This document shows, piece after piece, positions 26,908-34,895 of a DNA stretch of 64,000 nt (positions within the stretch are counted from its first letter, which is position 1; each line of letters starts with the position of its first letter). The stretch is taken from NCBI RefSeq assembly GCF_003350535.1, contig NZ_QQBB01000002.1:248001-312000 (forward strand). Reading direction: 5' to 3'. Position numbers and translations under genes: made by a program. Source of the DNA: Microvirga subterranea (GTDB lineage: Bacteria; Pseudomonadota; Alphaproteobacteria; Rhizobiales; Beijerinckiaceae). The notes beneath the pieces are model-generated. The model was not told the DNA's origin. It did not search any database and saw nothing but the letters and a program-made list of their open reading frames with translations.

Positions 26908-27576
26908 TTGAATCGCGTATGTAAGGCTGCGGGATGCACCAAGAGGGCCGCGTCTCGCTTTGGGAATTACTGTCACTCACATCGGTCGCGGCTGAGGCGG
27001 CATGGCGCATTAAACCAGGACGCCGTCACCAAAGCCGATCTGAAAATCTACAGACAATTGGTCAGAGAAAGGATTGAGAAGAATAAGGATAAAGCACTTT
27101 GGAATAAGCTTAAGGCTGTATGGGTAGCACTCATCAACGATGCTAATGTTGTAGTTGAGCGATGGCGTAAAGGAACGCCTATGGCCGACTACAATAGAAT
27201 AACAGCATTTGAGCTAGTTAAGCTATCTAATGCGGTTGAACCTGAGGACGTGGTACAGACAGTGCTGGCTATGTATCTTCTTCAGGATCAAGAGCCTAAG
27301 AAGATCAAGGGTGATAAAGCCTTTCTTACCCAAATGGTACGTAGGGTTAGAGGTCTGACTAACCTTAATGCCGGTACTTGGACTGATAATGCTACGGGTA
27401 GAACCAAGACTGCTTATAGAGAACTCAGCCCGAAAGCTGTTGAGCGTCTAGGGATGAAACTGGCTATAGCTTTTGGTCCTGCGGGATTGACCCTGGCTAA
27501 ACTTGAGAGGAAAGACCACGAAAGGAAGATGAGAGAATTAACCGAGTATCACCAAGCTTTAGGGGATATTCAATGA
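26908..27576 (+). CDS. Zinc-motif hypothetical protein coupled to ParB-like protein
   Basis: This 222-residue protein has an N-terminal putative zinc knuckle C-x4-C-x11-C-x2-H (CKAAGC...NYCHSH, residues 5-25) followed by a basic SRLRRHG stretch. This arrangement is common at the start of phage-type DNA-binding proteins. The remainder is helical with no recognised fold. A TTG start at 26908 follows AGAGGAA. Its stop overlaps the ATG of the ParB-like gene by four bases (ATGA), so the two are translationally coupled and probably act together in maintenance, transcription control or replication of the element. The function is not known. Confidence 0.72.
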   Translation: MNRVCKAAGCTKRAASRFGNYCHSHRSRLRRHGALNQDAVTKADLKIYRQLVRERIEKNKDKALWNKLKAVWVALINDANVVVERWRKGTPMADYNRITAFELVKLSNAVEPEDVVQTVLAMYLLQDQEPKKIKGDKAFLTQMVRRVRGLTNLNAGTWTDNATGRTKTAYRELSPKAVERLGMKLAIAFGPAGLTLAKLERKDHERKMRELTEYHQALGDIQ

Positions 27577-28298
27577 GTAAGAAGGTAGTGAATGATGTTG
27601 ATCTTGAAGTTAAGCAGGTTGATATATCACAGCTAGTTAGAGATCAGGCTTACCAAGTACGTAATAAATTAGATAAGGTTACGATTAAGCGTTACGCTGA
27701 GGTTTATAGATCAGGTAAGACTATAGACCCTGTCAGGGTATCGCTGGTCAACGGTGTGCTTATCCTTGTTGATGGATGGCATAGAGTAGCCGCATTGGAG
27801 TTGATAGGGATTCCAAGAGCTGATGCTATTATCACTGAGAATACTGAGGCTGAGGCTCTTTGGATAGCGGCTAAGGCTAATCTAGAGCATGGTCTAGCTC
27901 TTAAGGCGGCTGAGTTTAGATCAGTGTTCCGGGCTTATATTAGAGCCAGACAGCATATTAAAGGGAAGAATAACTATAAGAGCTATCGTGAGATAGGGCT
28001 GGATATTGGTAGACGACATACGACTATCCGAAACTGGATGATTAAAGACTTCCCTAAGATAGCTCGTAAAATGGGCGGAACTGATGAGTTTAAGGGTAAG
28101 GGTGAGCCTGAGTGGTTTAGCGGCTCAGACCACAGGGAGCCAGCTATACGAGGGTTAGACAAGGTCTATCAGACGTTTCAGGCTATGGCTGATCCTGAGG
28201 CTAGGGGATCAGTTATTAGCCATGCGGAGCAAGTAATTCAGGCTATGAAGGCTAGCTCTAACTGGACTCTACCGAAGTACGAGGCCCCTGACTTTTGA
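27573..28298 (+). CDS. ParB/Srx-like nuclease-domain protein
   Basis: This 241-residue protein has a ParB N-terminal-like fold (about residues 15-95) containing the conserved D-G-W-H-R motif in LVDGWHRVAAL. A helix-turn-helix candidate follows (YREIGLDIGRRHTTIRNWM, about 140-158). Stand-alone ParB-like proteins with this layout occur on plasmids and phages as partition, regulatory or nucleotide-dependent clamp proteins. No ParA-type ATPase is present beside it. An inverted repeat lies 22 bases downstream of its stop and is a candidate binding site. Low GC content and codon use match the other element genes. Confidence 0.82.
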   Translation: MSKKVVNDVDLEVKQVDISQLVRDQAYQVRNKLDKVTIKRYAEVYRSGKTIDPVRVSLVNGVLILVDGWHRVAALELIGIPRADAIITENTEAEALWIAAKANLEHGLALKAAEFRSVFRAYIRARQHIKGKNNYKSYREIGLDIGRRHTTIRNWMIKDFPKIARKMGGTDEFKGKGEPEWFSGSDHREPAIRGLDKVYQTFQAMADPEARGSVISHAEQVIQAMKASSNWTLPKYEAPDF

Positions 28299-28320
28299 TG
28301 GCGTGAAAGCCTTGTGTAGC

Positions 28321-28387
28321 AAGGGATTGAGCCTATCGCTGTTCAAAATGAACACCTGTAAATAACATGGGATAGGTTCAATCCCTT
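28321..28387. repeat. Long inverted repeat between ParB-like and integrase genes
   Basis: Arms AAGGGATTGAGCCTATC (28321-28337) and GATAGGTTCAATCCCTT (28371-28387) pair over 17 bp with one G-T mismatch around a 33-base spacer. The spacer contains a second palindrome, TGTTCA-AAA-TGAACA (28340-28354). It lies between convergent genes. It could be a bidirectional transcription stop, but lacks T-runs; a recombinase, ParB-like or origin site is equally possible. Confidence 0.75.
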
Positions 28388-28444
28388 ACAGACTAAGCAT
28401 TTCAGCCGGTCAACTGTGCCTAGTCGCGTATCAAGAGCAGTCAT

Positions 28445-29653
28445 TTATTCCGAAACGGACGGATATTTCAGTAGCTCAAGTGCGGGCCTAAGCGAATCTG
28501 GGTCAACCTTGTTTGAGTACATGCGTGTAACGCCCCTTGGGGCATGACCTAGAAGCCGCGCGATGGAAGCTTCATCGGCTCCTGCCTCAGCAAGCTTAGA
28601 CGCAAAAGTATGGCGGAAGGCGTGCAAGTCCCGTTTGTGAGGCTTGCCGTCTATCTTAATCTCCTTCTCCACATTCGCCGCCTCAATCACTTGAGGTAAC
28701 CGTGAGGACAGCATGTGGACTGAGAGGCGATCACGTATGAAACGTTGGACAGCCTCCCGCGCCTCAGGGTGACAAGGAATACGCCGGATGGAATCCTTAG
28801 TTTTAGAGAACGCAGCCTCAACTACGATCTGGTTTTTGGCTTCGTCATACCTGAATTGCGCAATTTCTTGGCGTCTCATGCCAGTGTAAGCGGCAATGGT
28901 CAGTGCATCGGCCATGCGAGGGTCAACCTTGCGTGCCGCTTCAATGAGCCTGTGAACTTCGCCATCGGTCCAAATCCCACGATCAGTGTTCTCCTTGCCT
29001 GGATAGAGCTTGTGCTCCTTCCACACAGAAGGATCAAACCCATGAAAGGCATAAAGGGACGAAGCCGCCGCAATAAGGTTCTTGATAGCCTTCGGCGTAT
29101 GCGTCTCAGCATAAGCTTGTAGGAATATCCGAGCGGTTTTCCGGTCGATGTCAGAAATGTAGGGAAAGCGGTCGCAGACGACGTTTAATGCCGACCGATA
29201 AAGCCGCTTCGTGCTGTCTTTGAGCGTAGCTCTAGCGAGAAACTCAGTTACAGCATCCTCCATGCTTTTGAGTTCGCCAGTCGCCTTCCCTTGGAACTCC
29301 GCCGCAGCTTTCACCGTCAATTGGTCTTCAATCTGCTCCGCAATTTTCCCTGTAATGCGGAGAGTCGCCTCATCATCGGGAAGATCAGCTAGGATGTTGC
29401 GGATGGTCGCAGCCAGCGATGCTAACTCAGGGGACATATGGCGGGTCTTGAGAGCATCCCGGATGATGTTCCACCGAGCCTTATGGTGAGCTTCAAGCTG
29501 GTCGCGCTTGCGCCGTGCCTCCGTTAGATTGCTGGTCTTGAGGCTCTCTTGAATGAGCTTCTTACCGACAACAGGCGCAACGTCAGTAGGAACCCGCAGG
29601 ACGAAATGATAATTATCGCCTCTGAGCTTCAAGTGCTGGTCCCGCTTTCTCAT
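28445..29653 (-). CDS. Tyrosine integrase of the element
   Basis: This 402-residue phage-type integrase has an N-terminal DNA-binding region (RDQHLKLRGDNYHFVLRVPT), a SAM-like core-binding domain (about residues 130-215) and a catalytic domain with R in TGMRRQEI, the HxxR box HAFRHTF, the later H in LLGHAPRG and the nucleophile Y in RMYSNK. It lies next to the right attachment site, as expected for an integrase that recognises its own att region. I chose ATG 29653 behind GGGGAG; an in-frame ATG at 29698 behind AAGGAG would add 15 residues. The gene would be responsible for integration into the moxR 3' end. Confidence 0.9.
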   Translation of the reverse strand: MRKRDQHLKLRGDNYHFVLRVPTDVAPVVGKKLIQESLKTSNLTEARRKRDQLEAHHKARWNIIRDALKTRHMSPELASLAATIRNILADLPDDEATLRITGKIAEQIEDQLTVKAAAEFQGKATGELKSMEDAVTEFLARATLKDSTKRLYRSALNVVCDRFPYISDIDRKTARIFLQAYAETHTPKAIKNLIAAASSLYAFHGFDPSVWKEHKLYPGKENTDRGIWTDGEVHRLIEAARKVDPRMADALTIAAYTGMRRQEIAQFRYDEAKNQIVVEAAFSKTKDSIRRIPCHPEAREAVQRFIRDRLSVHMLSSRLPQVIEAANVEKEIKIDGKPHKRDLHAFRHTFASKLAEAGADEASIARLLGHAPRGVTRMYSNKVDPDSLRPALELLKYPSVSE

Positions 29654-29744
29654 CTTCTCCCCTAAAGTTTGCAGAATGTAGTGCAATATGTAGGGCATAA
29701 CTCCTTATGAGACAAGGAAACTCAGTGAAATCAACGTGCATTTG

Positions 29745-29778
29745 GCAGGACGTGAGCCTGTTCGAGAAGCTCGCCTTC
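29745..29778 (+). repeat. Right attachment site (attR)
   Basis: This is the right copy of the 34-bp direct repeat. Its first 15 bases match attL exactly. The two mismatches that follow (G and C where attL has C and G) are synonymous in the moxR frame and GC-rich onward, consistent with this side being the original chromosomal sequence. Confidence 0.82.
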
Positions 29779-29802
29779 ATCGCCCGGCGGGAAGGGCGCT
29801 AA
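29746..29802 (+). pseudogene. Displaced native 3' end of moxR
   Basis: These 19 codons including the stop read QDVSLFEKLAFIARREGR in the moxR frame, matching the resident gene's ending until the last residues. The codons are GC-rich (ATC GCC CGG CGG GAA GGG CGC), like the host chromosome. This fragment has no start and is the original end of moxR cut off by the element. Confidence 0.85.
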
Positions 29803-29889
29803 ACCCCGTGCATAACGCTTTATTCGTAATATAGTTGCAAATCTCCTGGCCCGGTTATAAGGTTATCTTCCTAAAAGGGAGGAGCCAGC

Positions 29890-31548
29890 ATGGCCGTCGT
29901 GTACAATCCCACCAGACAGCGATGGGAACTGGATGCTGAGGAACTAGACTATACACTGCCTGCGGGAACGGCCGACGACGGCGTTCTCGGCAATGATCTT
30001 GCGAACAGACTGACCGGAAATGCAGGATCGAATCTGCTCGATGGCGGGTTGGGCGCCGACATCTTGGCCGGCGGCGACGGCGACGATTATTATTACCTGG
30101 ACGATCCCCTGGATCAGGTCGTCGAAACGCAGAATGGCGGCACGTCCGATGCCGCTTACGTTTCATTCGATGGCTACACCCTCGGAGCCAATCTCGAAGG
30201 GCTAACTCTTCTCGGTGAAGACGATCTGAACGCGACCGGCAACGATGCCGACAACTTCATGGTTGGCAATGTTGGAAACAATCGGCTCGTCGGCGGGCGT
30301 GGCCAGGACGTCCTCACTGGGGGTGGTGGGGATGACGAACTGATAGGTGGCCTCGGAAACGACTATTACGACATCGATAGCGCGTCGGATATGGTAGTCG
30401 AGGCAGAGAACGAGGGGTTCGACACCGTTGAGTCCACGATCACCTATTCGCTAGGGTCGAATGTCGAGGGCCTGGTCCTAGCTGGGGATGGCCATATTAA
30501 CGGCACCGGGAATGCTCTGAACAATAGGATTACTGGCAATTCAGGAAATAACATCCTGGATGGCGGCGCCGGTCGAGACACGATGTCCGGTGGAGCGGGG
30601 GACGATACCTTCATCGTCGACGATGCCCTCGAACTTCCGTCCGAGCAGAAGGGCGCCGGTACCGATACGGTCATCGCATCCGTCAGCTTCTCGCTGAAGA
30701 CGATCTTCAATATCGAGAACCTCAAGGCCGCTAATGGCACGGCCGCGATCAACCTCACCGGGAACGATCTCGACAATCTCATCGTTGGAAATGATGGTGC
30801 CAACAGCCTTGATGGCGGTGCCGGAATCGATGAACTGATCGGCGGAAAAGGTAACGATACACTCGACGGCGGCGTAGGGGGTGGCATAGCCGTTTTCTCG
30901 GGAGCGCGGTCGGATTATCGCATCTCGGCAAATGCTGACGGCACGTTCACGGTCGCCGATCTGCGCGGGAATCAGGATGGCTCCGATCTGCTCAGAAATG
31001 TAGGATCGGCTCGCTTCAGCGATCAGACGATCAGGCTGGATCCAGACGCTTTCCTTGACCTTCCTGCCAGTAGAAATCTCACTGGCACGGCTGGGCGAGA
31101 CGTCATCATCGGGGGCGATGGTCACGACAGCCTTTCCGGCGGCAACGGCAACGACCGGCTCGAAGGCGGTCTTGGAGACGATTGGCTTTCGGGCGGCAAG
31201 GGCAAGGATCAACTCCTCGGCGGCGGCGGTCGCGATACATTCGTGCTCGACACCATGGTGAAGTCGAATGCTGACGTCGACACCATTCTCGACTTCAGGA
31301 GCGGCGAGGACAGAATTGCTCTCGGGAAGAGCTTCTTCAAACCTATCGGCAAAGCCGGCGCTCTCAAGAAGGGTATGTTCGTGGTCGGGAACAAGGCCAA
31401 GGACCACAACGACTTCATCCGTTATGAGAAGAAGACCGGCAAAGTCTTCTACGACAAGGACGGAAGCGGCCATCATGCAGCCGTTCAGATCGCAAAGCTC
31501 GAGAAAGGTCTCGACAAGATATCCTACAGCGACTTTCTGCTGATCTAG
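29890..31548 (+). CDS. RTX-type calcium-binding repeat protein
   Basis: This 552-residue protein consists almost entirely of hemolysin-type nonapeptide repeats (GGxGxDxLx), in clusters near residues 50-65, 135-155, 225-240, 305-330 and 400-445. Spacer modules with the [16 protein letters not shown] pattern separate the clusters. The C-terminal 110 residues ([17 protein letters not shown] ... [17 protein letters not shown]) match the end domain of type I secreted serralysin-like proteins. It has no N-terminal signal peptide, consistent with C-terminal type I export; no secretion genes are in the window. No enzyme domain is seen. A strong GGGAGGAG site precedes ATG 29890. GC content looks somewhat lower than the neighbours, hinting at acquisition. 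Confidence 0.88.
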   Translation: MAVVYNPTRQRWELDAEELDYTLPAGTADDGVLGNDLANRLTGNAGSNLLDGGLGADILAGGDGDDYYYLDDPLDQVVETQNGGTSDAAYVSFDGYTLGANLEGLTLLGEDDLNATGNDADNFMVGNVGNNRLVGGRGQDVLTGGGGDDELIGGLGNDYYDIDSASDMVVEAENEGFDTVESTITYSLGSNVEGLVLAGDGHINGTGNALNNRITGNSGNNILDGGAGRDTMSGGAGDDTFIVDDALELPSEQKGAGTDTVIASVSFSLKTIFNIENLKAANGTAAINLTGNDLDNLIVGNDGANSLDGGAGIDELIGGKGNDTLDGGVGGGIAVFSGARSDYRISANADGTFTVADLRGNQDGSDLLRNVGSARFSDQTIRLDPDAFLDLPASRNLTGTAGRDVIIGGDGHDSLSGGNGNDRLEGGLGDDWLSGGKGKDQLLGGGGRDTFVLDTMVKSNADVDTILDFRSGEDRIALGKSFFKPIGKAGALKKGMFVVGNKAKDHNDFIRYEKKTGKVFYDKDGSGHHAAVQIAKLEKGLDKISYSDFLLI

Positions 31549-31575
31549 GCAGCGCCCTCGACTGGCATGAACAAG

Positions 31576-31615
31576 GAGGGCTCCTACTGTCGGAAGCAGG
31601 AGCCCTCAGGCGTTT
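31576..31615 (+). terminator. Hairpin after the RTX gene
   Basis: A perfect 10-bp stem GAGGGCTCCT/AGGAGCCCTC (31576-31585 with 31598-31607) lies 28 bases past the RTX stop. The following T-run is weak (GCGTTTCC), so termination may be partial. Confidence 0.55.
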
Positions 31616-31699
31616 CCGGTCCCTTTGGTATTGTCATAGAGACATTCTCCCCTGATAGGTATGGTTTCAAACCGGAGCAACCTCAGGAGGAAGTACCCT

Positions 31700-32224
31700 T
31701 TGATCCGCCTCATGCTGCTGCGTCACGCCAAGGCGGCCTGGCCTTCCGGCGTCCTCGACGTCGACCGTCCCCTCGCCAAGCGCGGCCGGGAGGCGGCGGT
31801 CCGGATGGCGCACTACCTCAAGGACGAGGATCTCGTGCCGGACCTGGTCCTCGTCTCGCCGGCCCGCCGCACCATGGAGACCTGGGATCTCGTGCAGCCG
31901 ATCCTCGGCGACGTGGAGACCCGCCGGGACGGACGCATCTACGAGGCTCCGGTGGCGCGCCTCCTGGGCGTGCTGCACGAGGTCGAGCCCGAGGCGCGCA
32001 CGCTTCTCATGATCGGCCACAACCCGGGCTTCGAGGACCTCGCGGCGCTGCTGATCCGCGACGGCGACCATGAGGGCATCCTCCGCATGGGCCAGAAATA
32101 CCCGACTGCGGGACTCGCGGTGATCGACTTCCCGCACGAGAACTGGCGCGAGGTCGGCCGCAAGTCGGGAAGGCTCGAGCGGTTCTCGACCCCGAAATCG
32201 CTCGGCACTGGCGAGGACGACTGA
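31700..32224 (+). CDS. SixA-like histidine phosphatase
   Basis: This 174-residue histidine phosphatase superfamily protein has the RHG-type catalytic motif LLRHAKAAW at residues 6-14 (His9) and the second catalytic histidine in MIGHNPGFEDL. SixA removes phosphate from histidine phosphotransfer domains or the nitrogen-PTS carrier NPr. This branch is widespread and its targets in alphaproteobacteria are not settled. I chose a TTG start at 31700 because it follows AGGAGG by eight bases; an ATG at 31661 would add 13 unlikely residues. It is cytoplasmic. Confidence 0.82.
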   Translation: MIRLMLLRHAKAAWPSGVLDVDRPLAKRGREAAVRMAHYLKDEDLVPDLVLVSPARRTMETWDLVQPILGDVETRRDGRIYEAPVARLLGVLHEVEPEARTLLMIGHNPGFEDLAALLIRDGDHEGILRMGQKYPTAGLAVIDFPHENWREVGRKSGRLERFSTPKSLGTGEDD

Positions 32225-32303
32225 CTGAACTATCTGCCTCCACCATCGTTCTGCCTGAAACCCGGCAAAGGTTTCTCGTGCAAACAAGGGGGCGGATCCG
32301 CAC

Positions 32304-33377
32304 ATGGTGGCTCAAACGCTGATCGCGCTCGTCCTCGCCGGCCGCGCCGCTCTCCCGGGCAATCTCGACTTCTTGGTGGAAGCCTCCGGTCGCGCTGACC
32401 CGGCCGAGCGGGCATCCGCTGCCCGCTACGAATCCGCCACCCGAGAGGTCACGAACTGGCGCCTCGAGGCCATGGACGCGCTCGGGCCGAAGCCCGTCGT
32501 AGCCCTCGCGGCGCTCCTGAATGCGGGGCGTCCGGTCGTCACCCGCTGCGTGCGCCTCAACAATTACTGGTGCATCAAGAGCGCCCGCTGGAACGGGGAA
32601 CTCGCCACCGACGGCGAGGGGCATGTGGGCTTCGCCTCCGCCGATCACGGCGCCGAGGCCGCCGCGACCCTGCTGCGGCGCTACTATCTCGACTTCAAAC
32701 GCAAGTCCGCCCTCGACATCGTGCGCCGCTGGGCGCCCGCGGAATGCGGAATCGCCACGAGCCTCGGCGGCGCGGCGGTGCTGGCCGTCAAGGGCATCGG
32801 CGGGACCCTGCGGGCGCGCTATCTCGCGTCGAAGCGCAAGGGCGGGAGCGTGCGGTACACGGCGACGGCCGGTCCCGGCGGCAAGCCGGGACGGGTCTCC
32901 ATGGTGCTGCCGGTCCGGACGCCGCAATACCGTGTGCCCGACATCATGGCCGGAGGAGGCGAGCGGAAAAAGCCCGAGCCGGCAGTCCGCCCGTCGAAGC
33001 CCTCACCGGTCGCGATCGCCATGGCGCGCAAGCCGCAACCGGCCCCCAAGGCGACCGCTTCCGCCGCCCCAAAGCCGGTTCCGCAGCCTCAGGCTGCGAC
33101 CGCCTGCGCGCCCGACGAGCAGCGCATCCGCAACTACGCGGCCCGCATGGTCGAGGGGCTCGGCATCGGCCCGACCGACGACCTGAGGCTGTTCGAGGCG
33201 GACGGCACGCCGCTGCCGAACCTGACCCACATTATGCTCGCCATGTCGGGGTTCGAACTCGGCATGCTGAAGGCGGATCATGATCTGGTCGAGCGTGGGA
33301 TCCAGCGCGCCGCCATGAAGTCGGGTGGGGCTTCCCGTGCCGAACTGTTCCGGGAGAGGGCCAGCGCCACCCGCTGA
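32304..33377 (+). CDS. Hypothetical protein with phage P5-like region
   Basis: This encodes 357 residues. The N-terminal hydrophobic stretch is short (VAQTLIALVLAG). Residues 85-145 (LNNYWCIKSARWNGEL, GHVGFASADHGAEAAATLLRRY, IVRRWAP) resemble the structural/muramidase-associated P5-like region seen in phage proteins and toxins, where 'N-x-G-N-I' and 'I-x-R-W-A-P' are conserved. That likeness is recalled, not computed. A Pro/Ala/Lys linker (210-265) joins it to a helical C-terminal domain. It is likely envelope-associated; the function is unknown. Confidence 0.6.
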   Translation: MVAQTLIALVLAGRAALPGNLDFLVEASGRADPAERASAARYESATREVTNWRLEAMDALGPKPVVALAALLNAGRPVVTRCVRLNNYWCIKSARWNGELATDGEGHVGFASADHGAEAAATLLRRYYLDFKRKSALDIVRRWAPAECGIATSLGGAAVLAVKGIGGTLRARYLASKRKGGSVRYTATAGPGGKPGRVSMVLPVRTPQYRVPDIMAGGGERKKPEPAVRPSKPSPVAIAMARKPQPAPKATASAAPKPVPQPQAATACAPDEQRIRNYAARMVEGLGIGPTDDLRLFEADGTPLPNLTHIMLAMSGFELGMLKADHDLVERGIQRAAMKSGGASRAELFRERASATR

Positions 33378-33446
33378 GCTTGACTTGCGGGCTGCCGCTC
33401 CAGACCCCACCTTGAAGCTCGGCTTGAGGAAAGCAGGTAAATATTC

Positions 33447-34895
33447 GTGTCCGTGATCACCAATTTCGCCTCCCGCGCCGGGTCGGCCGCGCAATCGCTC
33501 TGGGAGGCCTCAGGCCAGCTTGTCCAGCCTTCGCTCCGCCTCGGCGTCACGGGCCTCGCCCGCTCCGGCAAAACCGTCTTTACCACGGCGCTCGTTCATC
33601 ACCTGACCCGCGGCACGTCACTGACCGCGTTCCGGGCCTCCGCCGAGGGGCGGATCCGGCGGGCGCACCTGGCCCATCAGCCTGACGACGCCATCCCGCG
33701 CTTTCCTTATGAGGAGCACCTGGAGGCATTGACGGAGGAGCGTCGCTGGCCGCAATCGACGGACCGGATCAGCGAGCTTCGGGTCGATATCGAGTACGAG
33801 CGCAGGTCCGGCTGGCGCACGGGGCCGGCCTCGCTCGCCCTCGACATCGTGGACTATCCGGGCGAGTGGCTGCTCGACCTCGCTCTGCTCGATGCGGGCT
33901 TCGCGGAATGGTCCAAGCAGACCGTGGAGGCGAGCCGCCGCCGCGACCGCGCCGCCATCGCCGGTCCGTGGCACGATTTCCTGAAGACCGTCGATCCGGC
34001 CGGGCCGGCGGACGAGGTCCTGGCCGGCAAGGCGAGCAACGCCTTCAAGACCTACCTCACGGCGCTCCGGGCCGGGGAGGAGGCGGTGGCGACGACCCCG
34101 CCGGGCCGCTTCCTCATGCCCGGCGACCTCGCCGGCTCGCCGGCCCTGACCTTCGCGCCCCTCGACCTCGCCGACGGGCAGGCGATCGCGCCGGGGAGCT
34201 TCGCGGCCCTGATGGAGCGGCGCTTCGAGGCCTACAAGACCCATGTGGTCCGGCCGTTCTTCCGCGATCATTTCCAGCGCATCGACCGGCAGATCGTGCT
34301 CGTGGACGTGCTCGCCGCCATCGATGCGGGTCCGGTCGCTCTGGCCGAACTGGAGGATGCCCTCGATCAGGTGCTGATGGCGTTCCGCATCGGGCGCAAC
34401 ACCTTCCTGTCCCGCCTGTTCTCGCCCCGGGCCGACCGGGTGCTGTTCGCCGCCACCAAGGCGGACCACATCCATCACACGGACCACGACCGGCTCGATG
34501 CGATCCTGCGCTTCCTTGTGAACCGCGCCGTGCGGCGCACGGAGGCCGCGGGCGCCCGGGTCGGGACGGTGGCGCTCGCCTCCGTGCGGGCGACCCGGGA
34601 GACCACGATCCGCGAAGGCCGCGAGACCCTGCGGGCCGTGGCGGGCGTGCCGGAGGCAGGCGAGCGGGTCGGGGACGAGGTCTTCGACGGCGAGACGGAG
34701 GCGGCGATCTTTCCGGGCGAGCTGCCCGAGACGGCCGAGGCGGTGTTCCAGGGCGCGGTGCCGCCCGGCTCCTTGCGATTCCCACGCTTCCGGCCGCCCA
34801 AGCTGCCGGTGGATGCGGCCGGCCGCATGGGCAAGCTGCCCCATATCCGCCTCGACCGCGCCCTTGAATTCCTGCTGGGAGACCGCTTCGCATGA
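33447..34895 (+). CDS. YcjX-family P-loop protein (DUF463)
   Basis: This 482-residue protein belongs to the YcjX family of predicted GTPase-like NTPases. The P-loop is GLARSGKT at residues 36-43, preceded by LVQPSLRLGVT. Other family segments are DYPGEWLLDLALL and FAATKADHIHHTDHDRLDAIL. In enterobacteria ycjX-ycjF belongs to the phage-shock/sigma54 envelope stress set, although their role is not defined. Here the next gene is the YcjF-like membrane protein, overlapping by four bases. It has a GTG start at 33447. Confidence 0.88.
   Translation: MSVITNFASRAGSAAQSLWEASGQLVQPSLRLGVTGLARSGKTVFTTALVHHLTRGTSLTAFRASAEGRIRRAHLAHQPDDAIPRFPYEEHLEALTEERRWPQSTDRISELRVDIEYERRSGWRTGPASLALDIVDYPGEWLLDLALLDAGFAEWSKQTVEASRRRDRAAIAGPWHDFLKTVDPAGPADEVLAGKASNAFKTYLTALRAGEEAVATTPPGRFLMPGDLAGSPALTFAPLDLADGQAIAPGSFAALMERRFEAYKTHVVRPFFRDHFQRIDRQIVLVDVLAAIDAGPVALAELEDALDQVLMAFRIGRNTFLSRLFSPRADRVLFAATKADHIHHTDHDRLDAILRFLVNRAVRRTEAAGARVGTVALASVRATRETTIREGRETLRAVAGVPEAGERVGDEVFDGETEAAIFPGELPETAEAVFQGAVPPGSLRFPRFRPPKLPVDAAGRMGKLPHIRLDRALEFLLGDRFA

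Larger units (their letters stand above)
24813..29759. mobile_element. Integrative element inserted in the 3' end of moxR
   Basis: The region is clearly AT-richer than both flanks and is bounded by a 34-bp imperfect direct repeat. It carries a tyrosine integrase reading inward from the right end, a serine recombinase, a zinc-motif protein, a ParB-like protein and a small membrane protein. The interior from one core copy to the other is 4932 bp. No replication initiator, relaxase, capsid or portal gene is visible, so it resembles a small genomic island, a satellite or a decayed plasmid/prophage remnant. The motif TGTAGTGCA occurs near both ends (24933 and 29677), a possible integrase arm site. 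Confidence 0.88.

Noticed and set aside
30040..31240. Regularly repeated sequence that could suggest a CRISPR array
   Set aside because: The repeats are in-frame glycine/aspartate codons of an RTX protein with varying spacing, not palindromic direct repeats with unique spacers.
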